A stretch of 64,000 nucleotides of DNA from Orthonyx spaldingii (taxonomy: Eukaryota > Chordata > Aves > Passeriformes > Orthonychidae). Within the stretch, counting starts at the first letter, position 1; every line of letters starts with the position of its first letter. Shown here piece by piece: positions 1 through 10,876 of this stretch. The notes below the pieces were generated by a model. It worked only from the letters and a program-made list of their open reading frames with translations. It did not search any database and had not been told where the DNA came from. The DNA is taken from the NCBI GenBank assembly GCA_013397795.1, contig VZTJ01005910.1, positions 512,210-576,209 on the forward strand. Reading direction: 5' to 3'. Both the position numbers and the translations under genes were made by a program.

Positions 1-125
1 CGGGGGGAGGCGCCGGCACCCGCCTCCCGCAAGCCCGGCCCCTCCGCTTGTTGTCGTCGCTGGTACCGGCACAGCCGCGCTCGGCCCCGCGCCGAGGATG
101 CCAAGCGGGGCTCGGGGAGGAAAAA
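1..125. promoter_or_regulatory. CpG-island edge, probable promoter or first-exon flank
   Basis: By eye this stretch carries about twenty CpG dinucleotides, far more than any other 120-base stretch here, and is strongly GC-rich up to about position 120. In birds such CpG density in unmethylated DNA usually marks a promoter or first exon, so a gene start probably lies at or just left of the window. I see no TATA box, convincing start codon context or splice donor, so neither the direction of transcription nor the gene can be named. The sharp switch to AT-rich DNA after 150 marks the island's right border. Confidence 0.6.
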
Positions 126-307
126 GCAGTTTTATGTCCTTCCGAGAGATGGACGTTTAATTATTTTATTTTTAATTTATATTTATATTTATATTTATTT
201 TTATTTTTGTTTTNTTAAATTTTTTTTTTACTTTTAAATTTTTTTCCCCGCCCCCGGTTATGCGTGAGATGATGATCCGTGCTGGACGTTTTCCACGCTT
301 GTTTTTT
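126..307. repeat. AT-rich low-complexity stretch with one ambiguous base
   Basis: From about 155 to 246 the sequence is almost pure A/T, built from TTTA/TTTAT repeats and T-runs, with an unresolved N at 214. It borders the CpG-rich start and the first CR1 fragment. It is probably simple-sequence DNA with no coding content; the N suggests sequencing difficulty in the T-runs. Confidence 0.75.
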
Positions 308-585
308 TAATTAATGCTTCTGGTCGAGATGGGTGAGATTAGGAGAGTTAACCCCTGAAATTCCAAATAGGAATAGTCTTTTTGGACATCAGGGAGGATT
401 TCTTCACAGCAAGGGTGGTTAGACATTGGAACTGCCCAGGGAGTTGGTGGAGTCACCATCCCTAGACGTGTCCAAGGAACAACGGGACGTGGCACTCAGT
501 GCCAGGGCTGGGTGGTCTGTCAAAAGTTGGGCTCGATGTTCTTAAGAGATCTTTTCCAACCCGATTCCGTGATTTTCATAAGCAA
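308..585 (+). mobile_element. CR1 LINE 3' fragment, old and diverged
   Basis: The order of CR1 3'-end landmarks is visible: a 'gatttcttcacagcaagggtggtt' type block (near 397-421), 'ctgcccagggag', 'gtggagtcaccatccct', a 'gacgtggcactcagtgcc' block, and the closing 'tcttttccaaccc...attccgtga' (near 552-573). It resembles the CR1 subfamilies with a 'gtggcactcagtgc' 3' region. Many substitutions and loss of the terminal octamer indicate an old insertion. It is 5'-truncated and non-coding. Confidence 0.8.
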
Positions 586-1904
586 ACTGCGACACTTGGT
601 GCTGTGGAACTTCAGCGATTATGTCATGTCACACCTTCCGCTATTATTTTGGGGAGTTCTTAATATAAACGGGATGCGACGCGGAAAGGCTGCAGCCTGC
701 GAATCGCAGATCCTGATGCCTGTGAAACAGAGTTGGCGTTCCTCACACCTTGGGAGGAAATTTGGTGGCCCTTGGAAAGTTGCAAGGAGCTCGGTGACAC
801 CAAAATATAAAGTTACTTCCTGCTGAATTTGTTTTGTTGAAGTGAGTTCCCCCTGAGGAGCTGGAGAGGTTTGTGGACAGGCAGGCAGGGACCTGGGTGG
901 CTTTTCTTGGGTTAGAGCCACCTAACATCCCTGATTCTTTTGCCACGTCACCTACAACTGATTTATAGATGATATTGAACGCTTTGGGTGCATTCAAACA
1001 AGGGGATCCAGAGCCCTTCCCAGATCCCCAGCCCAGCTGACCATTGGAGCCACCCTTTCTTCTTGCTCCCCCCTTGACTTCCCTGGATTTTCAGTGAACA
1101 CCAGGGATCCAAACTGCACTTGGAGAGCTGTTCCTGAAGCTTGCTGTTACACCTTGCTTTATTTAAACTAACTCCCGTTCCAAATTAACACTTGTGTCAC
1201 TTGGTTGTAACTTTTCTTACAATAGGAGCCCACTAATGACTACTTCTCAGCTCGACACCAGATTTCAGCTGATCCTCTACCTTTGTCTATGAATATTTTT
1301 GCCATTAAAAAGCCATGGTTTCTTTGGCCTTGCTGGTGCAGTTGTCAGGGCTCCCTCCTATATTTTCCAGCTATTTCTGGCTGTAGCAAAAACTGGATTT
1401 TTTCAGTATTTCTTTCAAACTCCTCAGAAAACTTTTTCTTTAGAAAAGCAGTATACATTTCATCCCTTAGGGTCAAATGTTACTGGGAGAACTGTGACAG
1501 CCTACTTTGAGAGGCTTAAAGAAGTGTCTTGATTATGCCAATGACATTTCTTACTCCAGGAGAGCCCTGATCTAATAAGGCAACATCTGTTGTGATCCTA
1601 GGGGAAACCATTAAAAACTGTATGTCAGCTGCATAGCAATTTTAATTATAACACTGACAAAAACAATTATGACACCCTTTTTATAGGGGAAACATCTGTC
1701 AGAAAGATAAGATGAAAGGCTGGGAGTTATTTATTTCTTGCTAAATTAACATTCCGGGACCCAGAGCAAAATTATTAACCTGGCCAGATTTTGCTCTATT
1801 GAAAGGTCTTATTTTTAGAGCAGTTCTTATGTAAGGGTATTTAAGTTCATTAAATTATACTTATTGTGAGTATATTTGCTTCATTAGAAGTGGTTTGTGC
1901 TTAG
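586..1904. other. Unique non-coding DNA, nothing recognised
   Basis: No repeat family, RNA gene or supported exon is visible. The 100-aa-class frames on both strands near 512-997 are mutually overlapping chance frames without protein-like features. The region around 1140-1880 is AT-rich and could include conserved non-coding DNA, but nothing in the sequence itself demonstrates it. Confidence 0.5.
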
Positions 1905-2075
1905 TGGGCTGGATGATGAATGAGGAGGGGCTGGGGGAGCTGGGTTTCATTAGTTTGGAGAAAAGCAGGCTAATGGGGAATCTCATTGCTATTTCCAACT
2001 CCTTAATGGGAGGTTGGAGCCAAGGGAGAGCCAGGCTCCTCCAGAGGTGCACAGTGGCAGCAGAGAAAATGCCAA
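1905..2075 (+). mobile_element. CR1 LINE internal fragment, diverged
   Basis: The segment reads like the CR1 stretch upstream of the 3' UTR landmarks: 'gggggagctgggtttcattagtttggagaaaagcaggctaatggggaatctcattgctatt' is a diverged form of the 'gagctggggttgtt...ctggagaaaaggaggct...' block also seen cleanly at 5990-6060. It then degrades after the 'ggaggttggagcc' block. Both CR1 ends are missing, so only a relic remains. The overlapping 133- and 135-aa open frames on opposite strands derive from it. Confidence 0.7.
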
Positions 2076-3439
2076 TTCGATATTTGGGAGTGAATGTTCC
2101 CAGTGTGAGTGAAAGTTTTATCTGGGGGAGTCTGACCTGGAGTGGCCAAAGCCCAGAGCAAGCCCAGCAGAAGGTCAGCATAGAGACCTGCAACTTTCCT
2201 CTCCATCCCAAGTTCCTCTTTAATTCCATGTTCCCTCTGCACGGCTCACTTTCAAAATGTAGCATCATTAACTTAGAGAGACAAAGGAAAAAATAGGTTT
2301 GGTTTGGTTTCTGTAATGTGCCTGTGTGTTTGGTTCTATTTTAGGCAATGTCCATTCTCCTCACAATTTTCTGTGTTTTTATTCCTGAGTGTGTTGGCAC
2401 ATCGTGAGCCAGAAACAAAAAGGGGAGTTTTGCATCAATTTAAGAATAAGTGAATCAGCATCTAGCTGCAAACTTTTGAGATTTTTGTTGTTGTTGTTGT
2501 GCAAAAACTACTGCTGCTTTATTTTTTTTCTTGTAGGAGTGAGGGAAAACTAGCTGTGGTGCCCAGGAGTGAAGTGACTAGAAGGGGAAAAGGAAAGAAA
2601 AGATAAAGAAAGAACGGATAAAGAATAAAGAAAAAAGCATTGTAAAATTCTGTTTTCTGTGGTAGTCGAGACAGGTCAGATTTTTTTTCAGTCCTTCTTG
2701 ATCATAATTTTTTTGTTTCAGTGAGGACCCGTGCTGAAAGCGAATGCTAAGGAGTTAATTCTGGCTTTTTAACTGCCTTTCTCTGCAATGGTGCCTCAGA
2801 AATAAGCAGAATTGCTTTCTTGTAGTGAATTAAAGGAACCTGTTAGATTTTTTTGAAGTACCTAAGTACCTTCAGCAGCAGGATAGTTGTCCAAGGGGAT
2901 TATTTGGCCCTGTATTTCTGATCTGAGCAGCTGCAGGGCTGAATTGTGAGCTCACTGGAGGGACAGAAGAGCAGCAGCTGATGGTCAGGGCATCCCAGGG
3001 AAGGGCTCCACTCGCTGTCTGCACACCCTATTCCCACTGGGAACAACAAAGAGGGGGAATAAGATCCTAAAAATGTAGAGGTTTAAAGCGTGGAGAGGGA
3101 ATGTGAGGAGGCAGGTATGTGGCAGAGCTGCATTGCAGCTCCGGAGCAGCTGTGACTTAACTCCTCCAGAATTCCTCTTGCGCCACAGAGGCAGAGGACA
3201 CACGCAGCAGTGAAAATCCCTGTCGTGCTGTCCCGGCCTGCGTGGCACCCTCATCTGCATGTTGGCTCAGCTCCTCTGGCCGGGGAGGTTTGGGATGCAC
3301 GTGTCCCTTCTCTTCCTCCTCCTCTTCCTCCTTCTCCAGCTGCTGTGGGGAGGGCTGGCCTGGAGGAGGCCTTTCCTGGGAGCCCCAGGAGTGTCCGGTG
3401 GGCTCCCGGGGTCCAGCACAGCCCTGCACATCCTCCCAC
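2076..3439. other. Unique non-coding DNA with a purine-rich run and a TC-rich run
   Basis: Around 2578-2640 the top strand is almost all purine (GAAAA/AAAGA mixtures). A short TTG repeat lies near 2485-2499 and a pyrimidine-rich TCC run at about 3302-3340, just before the minisatellite. No exon or element is supported. Confidence 0.5.
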
Positions 3440-3750
3440 TGCTCCTGGCATCCCGGCACCCTCTCTCACTGCTCCTGACATCCCTGCACCCTCCCTGACT
3501 GCTCCTGACATCCCTGCACCCTCTCTCACTGCTCCTCACATCGCTGCACCCTCTCTCACTGCTCCTGGCATCCCTGCACCCTCTCTCACTGCTCCTGACA
3601 TCCCTGCACCCTCTCTCACTGCTCCTGGCATCCCTGCACCCTCCCTGACTGCTCCTGGCATCCCTGCACCCTCTCTGCTCCTGGCATCCCTGCACCCTCT
3701 CTGCTCCTGACATCCCTGCACTGTCTCTGACTGCTCCTGACATCCCTGCA
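3440..3750. repeat. 30-bp minisatellite, ten full units plus a partial
   Basis: Units beginning TGCTCCTG start at 3440, 3470, 3500, 3530, 3560, 3590, 3620, 3650, 3676, 3702 and 3732. The first seven are 30 bp, the two at 3650 and 3676 are 26 bp (each lacking four bases near the unit end), the tenth is 30 bp, and the last is a 19-base partial. Variants alternate CTGGCATC with CTGACATC and CTCTCAC with CCCTGAC. Because 30 is divisible by three, both strands stay open and give repetitive 'proteins' of period ten. The two 26-bp units shift the frame, which argues against coding selection. Array length is probably variable between individuals. Confidence 0.95.
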
Positions 3751-5325
3751 GCACCGGGGCTGCCTCCTCGTGCATTTGCATTCAGCAGCGTAAATAAACA
3801 AGAGCCGTGCTGAATTTGAAAGGAAAGGCTGTATATTTGTGCCCCTAAAAAGACAATTAACAATGAAGCTCCAGCGGTGGCCGGCTGTAAGTTGACAGAG
3901 TAAAGGGTCTCAGGAAATAACGTCTTTGGAAAATAGAGGCCCGGCGCTCTCGGCTTGAAATAGCAACTTCAAACAAGGGGCTGTTATGGTTGAAACAAAG
4001 GATGAAACTCATTTACTCTGCCATTCAAACACGACTGAAACAAAATATTTATACAGGTTTGGGAGGGGAGGGGGGTATCAAATGGCTTTTCACTCAGACA
4101 TAGATTGTTCACAGCTAAACTAAAACACCGCTGACTGTCCCCACTGAAGAGTTCTCCCCACGGTGTTTGGTGCACAAAGTGTGACCAAGATAATTTCTGC
4201 GAAGGCATCCCGGTGAGTCACAAAGCACGGTGAGTTATTTGTGTGTGTGTGTGTCATTATTCTGAGCACATGCAAACCAACACGGCTAATTACTGCCCAG
4301 AAAAAAAAAAACAACAACTGTGTCAAAGTTTGAGCAGCAGCAGATATTGCTACATTTTGCACATAAAGGGCTACGTTTCACTTTCGTAACACTGACAGAA
4401 GTCAGATAAACTCACAGCTGCATAAAGTATAAAAAATTTGAAGTGGTTATGCATCTTCTTTTTTTAATTAAGTGAAAATGTTGCAAGCGTGCCTCAAATA
4501 ATGTTGCCAGTGGACAGGAGAGATGCCTAACACATGAACTGTAGGATGATGCCTCATGTGATTGAAAAACCTAAACCTTTGCCTTTCATACTAAAGCAGA
4601 AGATTAGTTGTTAAACCAGCTAGTGCTTGAGAGATTGCTCATACCATTTTGGGTGTATTTAATTCGTTTCATGCAGTCTGAGGCATAAAACAAAAAGCAC
4701 ATGTTAATATTTTAAGGCCAAGTGTATTCAGAAACAACAGAGCTTAATAATTGCTTTTGGATGACTGGGTTCAAAAAAGTATGTTTGAGCTTCCTTTAGC
4801 AGCAGAGCTTTTTCTTTTATTCCCTGCTGGTTTCATTTAAGAATGACTTTGCTTGTGCACAAGCTTGTGATTCTCCTGGTCAGCTCACTAATCACTGTGA
4901 TGTGCCCTCCAGTGCCGTGAGGGCAGCAATTCATCCTGCTGGGTGTGGGCCCCTTTTTTCTTCCCCCCTCACCAAAAAGTAGAGGAGTTTGGCATCGTTG
5001 TTCCGTGGCTGTAAAAGTTGCTGGCACTTTGGTAAGGTGTGACAGCTGTTTCAAAACTTTGCCTTAGCCCTAGGTGTGTAGATAATGATGTTCACAGCAC
5101 AGAGTGAGAGAGCCCTTGCCTTGGAGATTTGTCACTGCTGCTCTTGTGCTTCTCTAAGTGGGAGCTGTCTGGGAATATTTTTGGAACAATGACTTAAGAT
5201 TATTTTTTTCACGCTGACATCTTCTGCCATGTATTAGGGCTCGAGCCTTGGCATCATAGAATTTGTTCATCTTTTATGTTTTCTTTTACCTTCTTTATTA
5301 TTCTCAACTGACTTTATTCTCTTTC
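3751..5325. other. Unique non-coding DNA with a short GT repeat and a G-rich tract
   Basis: A (GT)7 microsatellite lies at 4241-4254 and a G-rich tract, GGGAGGGGAGGGGGG, at 4061-4075. The rest shows no recognisable repeat. A splice-donor-like CCCGGTGAGT occurs at about 4208-4217 but is not backed by a convincing exon. Confidence 0.5.
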
Positions 5326-5665
5326 AGCTGGAGAAGGGGACGCTGAGGGCAGAGCTCCCAGGGGACTGCAGCTCCTCAGAGGGACAGCTCTGATCTCTGC
5401 TCCTGGGACCCAGGAGCAGCTGGAGCTGGGCCAGGGCAGGGTCAGGCTGGAGAGCAGGAAAGGTTCTTCCCCCAGAGGGTGCTGGGCACTGCCCAGGCTC
5501 CCCAGGGAATGGTCCCGGCCCCGAGGCTGCCAGAGCTCCAGGAGCATTCGGACGCTGCTCTCAAGAACACGATGGGATTGTTGGGATTTTCCTGTCCAGA
5601 GCCAGAAGCTGGACTTTGATATTCCTTGTGGATCCCTTCCAACTCAGCATATTCTGTGATTAATC
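5326..5665 (+). mobile_element. CR1 LINE 3' fragment, 'cagagggtgctgggcactgc' subfamily
   Basis: Landmarks in order are a 'ggtcaggctggagagcaggaaaggttctt' block (5439-5467), 'cagagggtgctgggcactgcc', 'gctgccagagctccagga', 'gggattgttggga', and the end 'ccttgtggatcccttccaactcagcatattctgtga'. The same architecture recurs at 19270-19537, so both belong to one CR1-like subfamily distinct from the other copies here. The 3' end carries one recognisable ATTCTGTG octamer near 5650. Confidence 0.85.
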
Positions 5666-5984
5666 CCTCACCTCCCAGAGCAAACTTCCAGTTCTCTTTT
5701 TCACCTCGTTGGCTTTTGTCTGTGGAGCGAGCTGTGCAAGCCAAGTGCTGCGCAGTGGCAGAACTCGTGGCACGGAAAGTGAGCACGGAGTCATTTCTAA
5801 TCACTTGATTCCTTTTGGCAAGTGAATGCCATGATTTCATCCATGGATCCCTCTTACTGCATGTTCAGTGCATATACACATCCTTACAAAAAGGGCAGCA
5901 GTGACTCTCATTGTGGTCAGTGAATAAGAACATCTCTGTTTACACAATATTTTAAAATTCATTCCAGGCAGGTGCTGCGTGTTG

Positions 5985-6361
5985 GGACCTGAGGGAGCTG
6001 GGGTTGTTAAGCTTGGAGAAAAGGAGGCTTAGGGGGACCTTCTGGCTCTGCACAACTCCCTGACAGGAGGGGGCAGCCAGGGGGATCGGGCTCTGCTCCC
6101 AGGGAACAGGGACAGGACAATAGGAAATGGCCTCAAGTTGTGCCAGGGAAGGGTCAGGTAGGAATTTCTTCGGGAGGAATTTCTTCACTGAAGGGCTGTT
6201 AAGCTTCCTAAGGAGCTGCCCAGGGAGGTTTGGAGTCCCCATCCCTGGAGGTGTCCAAGGAAGGCCTGGACATGGCACTCAGTGCGCTGGGCTGGGGACA
6301 AGGTGAGGATGGGTCAATGACCTTGGAAGTGTTTTCCAGCTAAATGATCCTGTGATTCTAC
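5985..6361 (+). mobile_element. CR1 LINE 3' fragment, long copy
   Basis: This is a relatively complete CR1 3' region: the 'gagctggggttgttaagcttggagaaaaggaggct' block, 'ctctgcacaactccctgacaggaggggg', 'gaacagggacaggacaataggaaatggcctcaagttgtgcc', 'ctgcccagggaggtttggagtccccatccctggaggtgtcc', 'ctgggctggggacaaggt', and a final 'gatcctgtgattct'. Near 6155-6185 the phrase 'ggaatttcttc' occurs twice ('ggaatttcttcgggaggaatttcttc'), a small internal duplication specific to this copy. Confidence 0.88.
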
Positions 6362-8956
6362 TGGGACATGCATTTTTTCAGTTCTAAGAGTGAAGGAGAA
6401 GTTGATGGCTTCTGTCCTGACCTAAACAAAAATTCAGGAGTAGACCACTGTAGTCAGGAGCATTCACCCTACTCCATGTTGAGGATCTGAGCCTGAAGTG
6501 TCTGGAGCAAAAATTCATCTGTTGAGTGACTTTGACTAAAATAACTCATATGTAAGATCTATATCCCGTTTTTGACCTCCTCTTCTCCTGGAAGGCTGTT
6601 CAGGCCTTTCTGTCAAGGAACTCAACCCCACTCCCAGAGAAGCAGGAAAAGGAAAGGCAGTGCCAGATTTAGCTGTAAGTGGTTGTGTCCACTGGTGCAT
6701 ACATTGGTAGACTTGGAAAACGGCCTGTGTTTCATTCACAGACATCTCTGGGAAGCACTGTTCCATCCCAGCCAAGCTGGCTGTCTTTTTGCTTTTACTT
6801 CCCCAGGGGCAGAATGTCAAATCAGTCATTTTTACAACAGCGGGGAGCTTTATAGCAGCCCCAACATACGTTCCCTGGAACAGCGACAAGATAAATTCAC
6901 TTTGTACAAATACAAGCAGCAGTTGCTGTATCTGTGCTGGTTGTTTTTTTACTTTTTTACAATGGAGCAGGTGCAATGCCTGTATCTGTTATTGGTATCT
7001 AATATGGTTTGAGCAAACAAGGAATTGCTCACGTTGTCTAGGTGTTGCACACAGCCCATTAGTCACCCCGTCCAGTGCTTATCACCATTCAAAAAAAAAC
7101 AACATTTGGGATGAGTCATTAAGATTCATTAAAGAATATCTTTGTCACAGCAGCAAATGAGAGAGAAGTATGGAAGGGCTGGGCGGGTGTATGTTTAATA
7201 TTTGTGGAGGACATAAGACATATGCTGTGTACCAGGGACCTTGGGAACAATACTGGTTTCACGGAGTATTATTAGCAGAGAAAACGTGAACTTAGTTGTG
7301 CTGATGGACCCCAGAAAGCAAATTCTGTATTTGGAGTGTGAAATAATTTGCTTTTGGGGGTGGCCTGGGTTATAGGGTGTGATATCCCACCCCGTGTCCA
7401 GATGGGGCCGACCCATAAGTCTTGTCCCACCCTGTGTGCAGCTTTGTTAGTGGCAGAAACCCAGGCCCACTTTGGTCCCCTTGCCTTGCTCATGTTGCCA
7501 GTAAAACAGACATTCCTGCAGGATGTGACATGGCCACTCGTGTGGCCTCATGTCCCTGTCCTGTCCTCTGTGGCTGCCTGGTCCTGTGTGGAGCCCAGAT
7601 GCTGTAAGCCCTCAGCAGGGGCTCAATGACACACAGGACTGAAAGTGCCACCCCTGGATGGCACTGGCCAGCAAATACTCCTGGGGGAACAGGCTGTGCC
7701 AGGCTGCCATAAAACAGGGGGAAATAATTTCCTTAGCCCACGAGAATCTGCAGGACCATAGGCATTAGGGCTTTTTCCTGCCCTAGGAACAACAAAATCA
7801 GTCTCAAAAAAACCTTTGTGAATTGTATTTTGAAAAAACACCCAAACAAAGTAAAACCAAGCCATGATTGATCAAACCCTTGTATACTTCTTATTCTTTT
7901 TTTGTTTTATTTTAATTTTTTAAAACATGTTTTTACTTTGAATTGTCTGTTCTACAAACACTGGGGTTTGGTGGAACCCTGGACACATCAAGCAAAGGCT
8001 TCTTCTTGTGGGGGAGTGCTGTAAGCAGTTCCTCTCGACACAGATCTCCATGTAGCTTTTCCCCCAATGGCATGAATTCCCCTCTGTGGGCCAGATGTGC
8101 TTTTCTCCTCACAGGAGATGAGTGTTTCCATAGCTGAGCTGTCCTGCTGACAGCACTGAGATTTCTGGAGTCACTGCTCACTCCCAGGTGTGAAGTGGAT
8201 TGCTCTCTGGCCTGGGGCAGATAAGCAGCCACAGGACTTTGCTGGTCCTTCTCCCAGCATTGGAAATCTTTTAATTAGGAGAGAAATAGACTGTCCACAT
8301 TATTTCTTTCTTTCCTGTAGTGCAGTCTCTTTCCTTTGTCTCAGTGCAAGTGGTTTTCTTAATGTGTCTGATTCAGAAAGAAAGCTGAGGGTTGCCCAGA
8401 AGTCTTTCAGTGAGAATATAGATTTTTACTATGATCTTTATGGCAATAATTCATTTGCTTTTTTATCAATGTGATAAGTGATTGCCCCTCAGATCCCAGC
8501 TTTCACTCTGTGTGGAAATTGAACTTTGGAAGCAATACACTCTCAGGTCCCGCTCAGGTGAGCTCTGCTGATTCCCATTGGATTTCTTTAAGCAGAACCT
8601 GTTTCGCTTTTAGTGCTTCTGAGTAAACCCAAGAGAAAATAGAGTTATGTGGAGCTCTTATCTCAGGGGAACACACACTTTGGCCAGGCAGGAAAGAAAC
8701 CGAACAGATGTTAAAAGATAGGGATTTTGATCTCACCTTCTTTAAATTCCTCCTGTGCTTTCTGAGTAACTGGGCATTTCTGGGAACCCACACCCAGCGT
8801 GTGCCAGGGTTTATGGTCGGCAATCACCTTTAAATACCCATTCCCTGGACTTGGACCCTCTGTCTCTTCCCAATATTTTTGCAGTTTGCAGCCCTGCCTC
8901 AGGCTGGTTGAGCTGTTGCTGCAGCTCCCAAACACCAAACATTTGAGGCAGAGTTG
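6362..8956. other. Unique non-coding DNA, nothing recognised
   Basis: About 2.6 kb without a repeat I recognise. Equal-length 146-aa frames occur on both strands near 6536-7012 and have no domain-like features, so they are taken as chance. A short A/T-run cluster lies near 7890-7935. Confidence 0.5.
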
Positions 8957-9490
8957 TGAATCACAGAATCACAGAATCCCTGAGGTTGGAAAAGCCCTCC
9001 CAGCCCATGGAGTCCCAGCTGTGCCTGATGCCCACCTTGTCCCCAGCCCAGAGCTCTGAGTGCCACCTCCAGCCCTTCCTGGGACACCTCCAGGGATGGG
9101 GACTCCAAACCTCCCTGGGCAGCCCCTGCCAAGGCCTGACCACCCTTTCCAGGCAGAAATTCCTCCTGGAGTCCAACCTGAGCCTGCCCTGGCCCAGCCT
9201 GAGGCCGTTCCCTCTCCTCCTGTCCCTGTGCCCTGGGAGCAGAGCCCGACCCCCCTGAGCCCCCTCCTGTCAGGGAGTTGTGCAGAGCCACAAGGTCCCT
9301 CCTGAGCCTCCTTTTCTCCAGGCTGAGCCCCTTTCCCAGCTCCCTCAGCCCCTCCTGGGGCTCCAGCCCCTTCCCAGCTCCGTTCCCTGTCCTGGACACG
9401 CTCCAGCCCCTCCAGGGCTCTCCTGCAGGGCCCAGAAATGGACACAGCCCTGGAGGGGCCTCTCAGTGCCCAGCACAGAGGGACAGATGA
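8957..9490 (-). mobile_element. CR1 LINE 3' region, long antisense copy
   Basis: It begins with tandem CR1 tail octamers in reverse (TCACAGAATCACAGAAT, 8959-8977), then the reverse-strand landmarks 'ctgaggttggaaaagccctcc', 'cttgtccccagcccagagctctgagtgccacctccag', 'gggacacctccagggatggggactcc', 'cctgtccctgtgccctgggagcagagcc', 'ctccttttctccaggctgag', 'ctggacacgctccagcccctccagggctctcctgca', and 'ctcagtgcccagcacagaggg'. It may continue, more diverged, to about 9535. Several long GC-rich open frames on both strands here are shadows of this element. Confidence 0.93.
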
Positions 9491-9564
9491 TGCTCCCAGA
9501 ACAGGACTTGCTGGACTCTAACCCATAAATCCCAGCATTTATGTAGTAGCAGTCCCCTCATGTT

Positions 9565-9581
9565 AAAAAAAAAAAAAAAAA
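9565..9581. repeat. Poly(A) run of 17
   Basis: An uninterrupted A17 tract lies about 75 bases beyond the CR1 antisense copy. No retroposed gene or SINE body is recognisable beside it. Confidence 0.9.
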
Positions 9582-10606
9582 GATTGAGGATTACATAGAA
9601 AATGCCCCATAAATCCTTAGTAATGCATTGGCTTCCCACATCTGATATTCTGACATTAAAACCTTCCCTCACTTTCCTTAGGTCTCTGTATCCTGGGTCG
9701 TTACACGCTCCAGTGGAGAGTTTAGTTACTGAGGAAGAGGTGAAGGGATTTTAAAGGAGCACACTCCCCTCCTTTTGCTGTTCTCAAGCATACTGAAAAC
9801 ATCTAAAAGAGTTCAGTTTTTCTAGGATACTCCCTTCTCCCACCTCTACATGCATCCCCTTGAAAGGAGAGCACGTCCCTAAAGAAAAAGTTTGTTTACC
9901 AAGTAATTGTTCCAGGGATTCTTGCTTTCTCTGCAAGGATGTGTTGTAGCTTGGATTGAGCTTAAGGAAATGAGAGTCACGAAGTCACTCAGCCTTTTTT
10001 TTCTCTTCTGGCTTCCTGTTTCCCCCAAACAACTTTTGAACCATTTGGTCAATTTTAACCAAGGATCTCCTGATCTGAGGGAAATGAAGTTCTTACACGT
10101 CTCAGAAATAAGAGGCAGCATGAGCAGATAAAAGACACCAGAGCTTGTGTCCCCACAGAGATAAAGGCAAGAAACGTGTGGTCGACTGTATTTGTTTCCA
10201 GAGAATCACACAAGAAATAAATGCTATTAACAGGAACCTTTGATCAGGGCTCACATTTACCAGGCTTGAGATAAGAATTTGTGTGTTATTGGAGATGAGA
10301 TAAGGCCCTCTAAGACCCAAGGCAGGGGAGAGCAGCATCATTTGCTCTCCTGCTGGCGGAAGGACGTGCTGCTGTGGTGTAGTATTTGCCTCAATTCAGT
10401 GGTTGCTCACCCCTCCTTGGGCTCTGCCTGAGCCAGTTCTCCTGTGGGGGTGTTTGGTGGGGTGTGAGGGGAGACCTGTGTTGCTGCCTCAGTGTTGCCT
10501 GCAGAGCACAGTTGTGAGGATCAGCCTGAAATCTGCTCCAAGCCTACAAGTGGTGGTGGGGCTGGGTGACTCCCAGGCTTCATGAGGAGATGCCAAATGG
10601 AAACAC
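9582..10606. other. Unique non-coding DNA, nothing recognised
   Basis: No repeat family, RNA gene or exon could be supported between the A-run and the next CR1 fragment. Confidence 0.5.
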
Positions 10607-10876
10607 AGAAGTAGAGAATTATGGAATGGTTTGGGCTGGAAGGTCTTTAAATGTCATCCATTTCCACCCCCAAGCCCCATCCAACCTGGCCTTGGACACT
10701 TCCAGGGATGGGGAGTCCCCAGCTTCTCCAGGCAGCCTGTGCCAATGGCTCACCACCCTCACAATAAAGATTATTTTTCCTAATATCTAATCCAGCTATG
10801 CCCTCTTTTATCTTGAGACCATTTCCCGTTGTCCTGTCACTACAAGCCCTGATGAAAAGCCTTTCCCCAAATGAGA
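10607..10876 (-). mobile_element. CR1 LINE 3' fragment, antisense
   Basis: It starts with a degenerate tail and 'atggaatggtttgggctggaaggtc', followed by 'ccatccaacctggccttggacacttccagggatgggga', 'ctcaccaccctcacaataaag', 'cctaatatctaatccagc', and 'gttgtcctgtcactacaagccctgatgaaaagcc'. It ends before the internal block. The moderately decayed sequence suggests an older copy than those at 26534 or 32543. Confidence 0.9.

Noticed and set aside
3210..3863. Repeat-protein-like open frames on both strands with a ten-residue period
   Set aside because: They are produced by a 30-bp minisatellite; 26-bp units change the frame and both strands are open.
4160..4217. Possible small exon ending in a strong donor (CCCGGTGAGT)
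   Set aside because: No convincing acceptor with a pyrimidine tract precedes it, and the short translated stretch matches no protein I can recognise.
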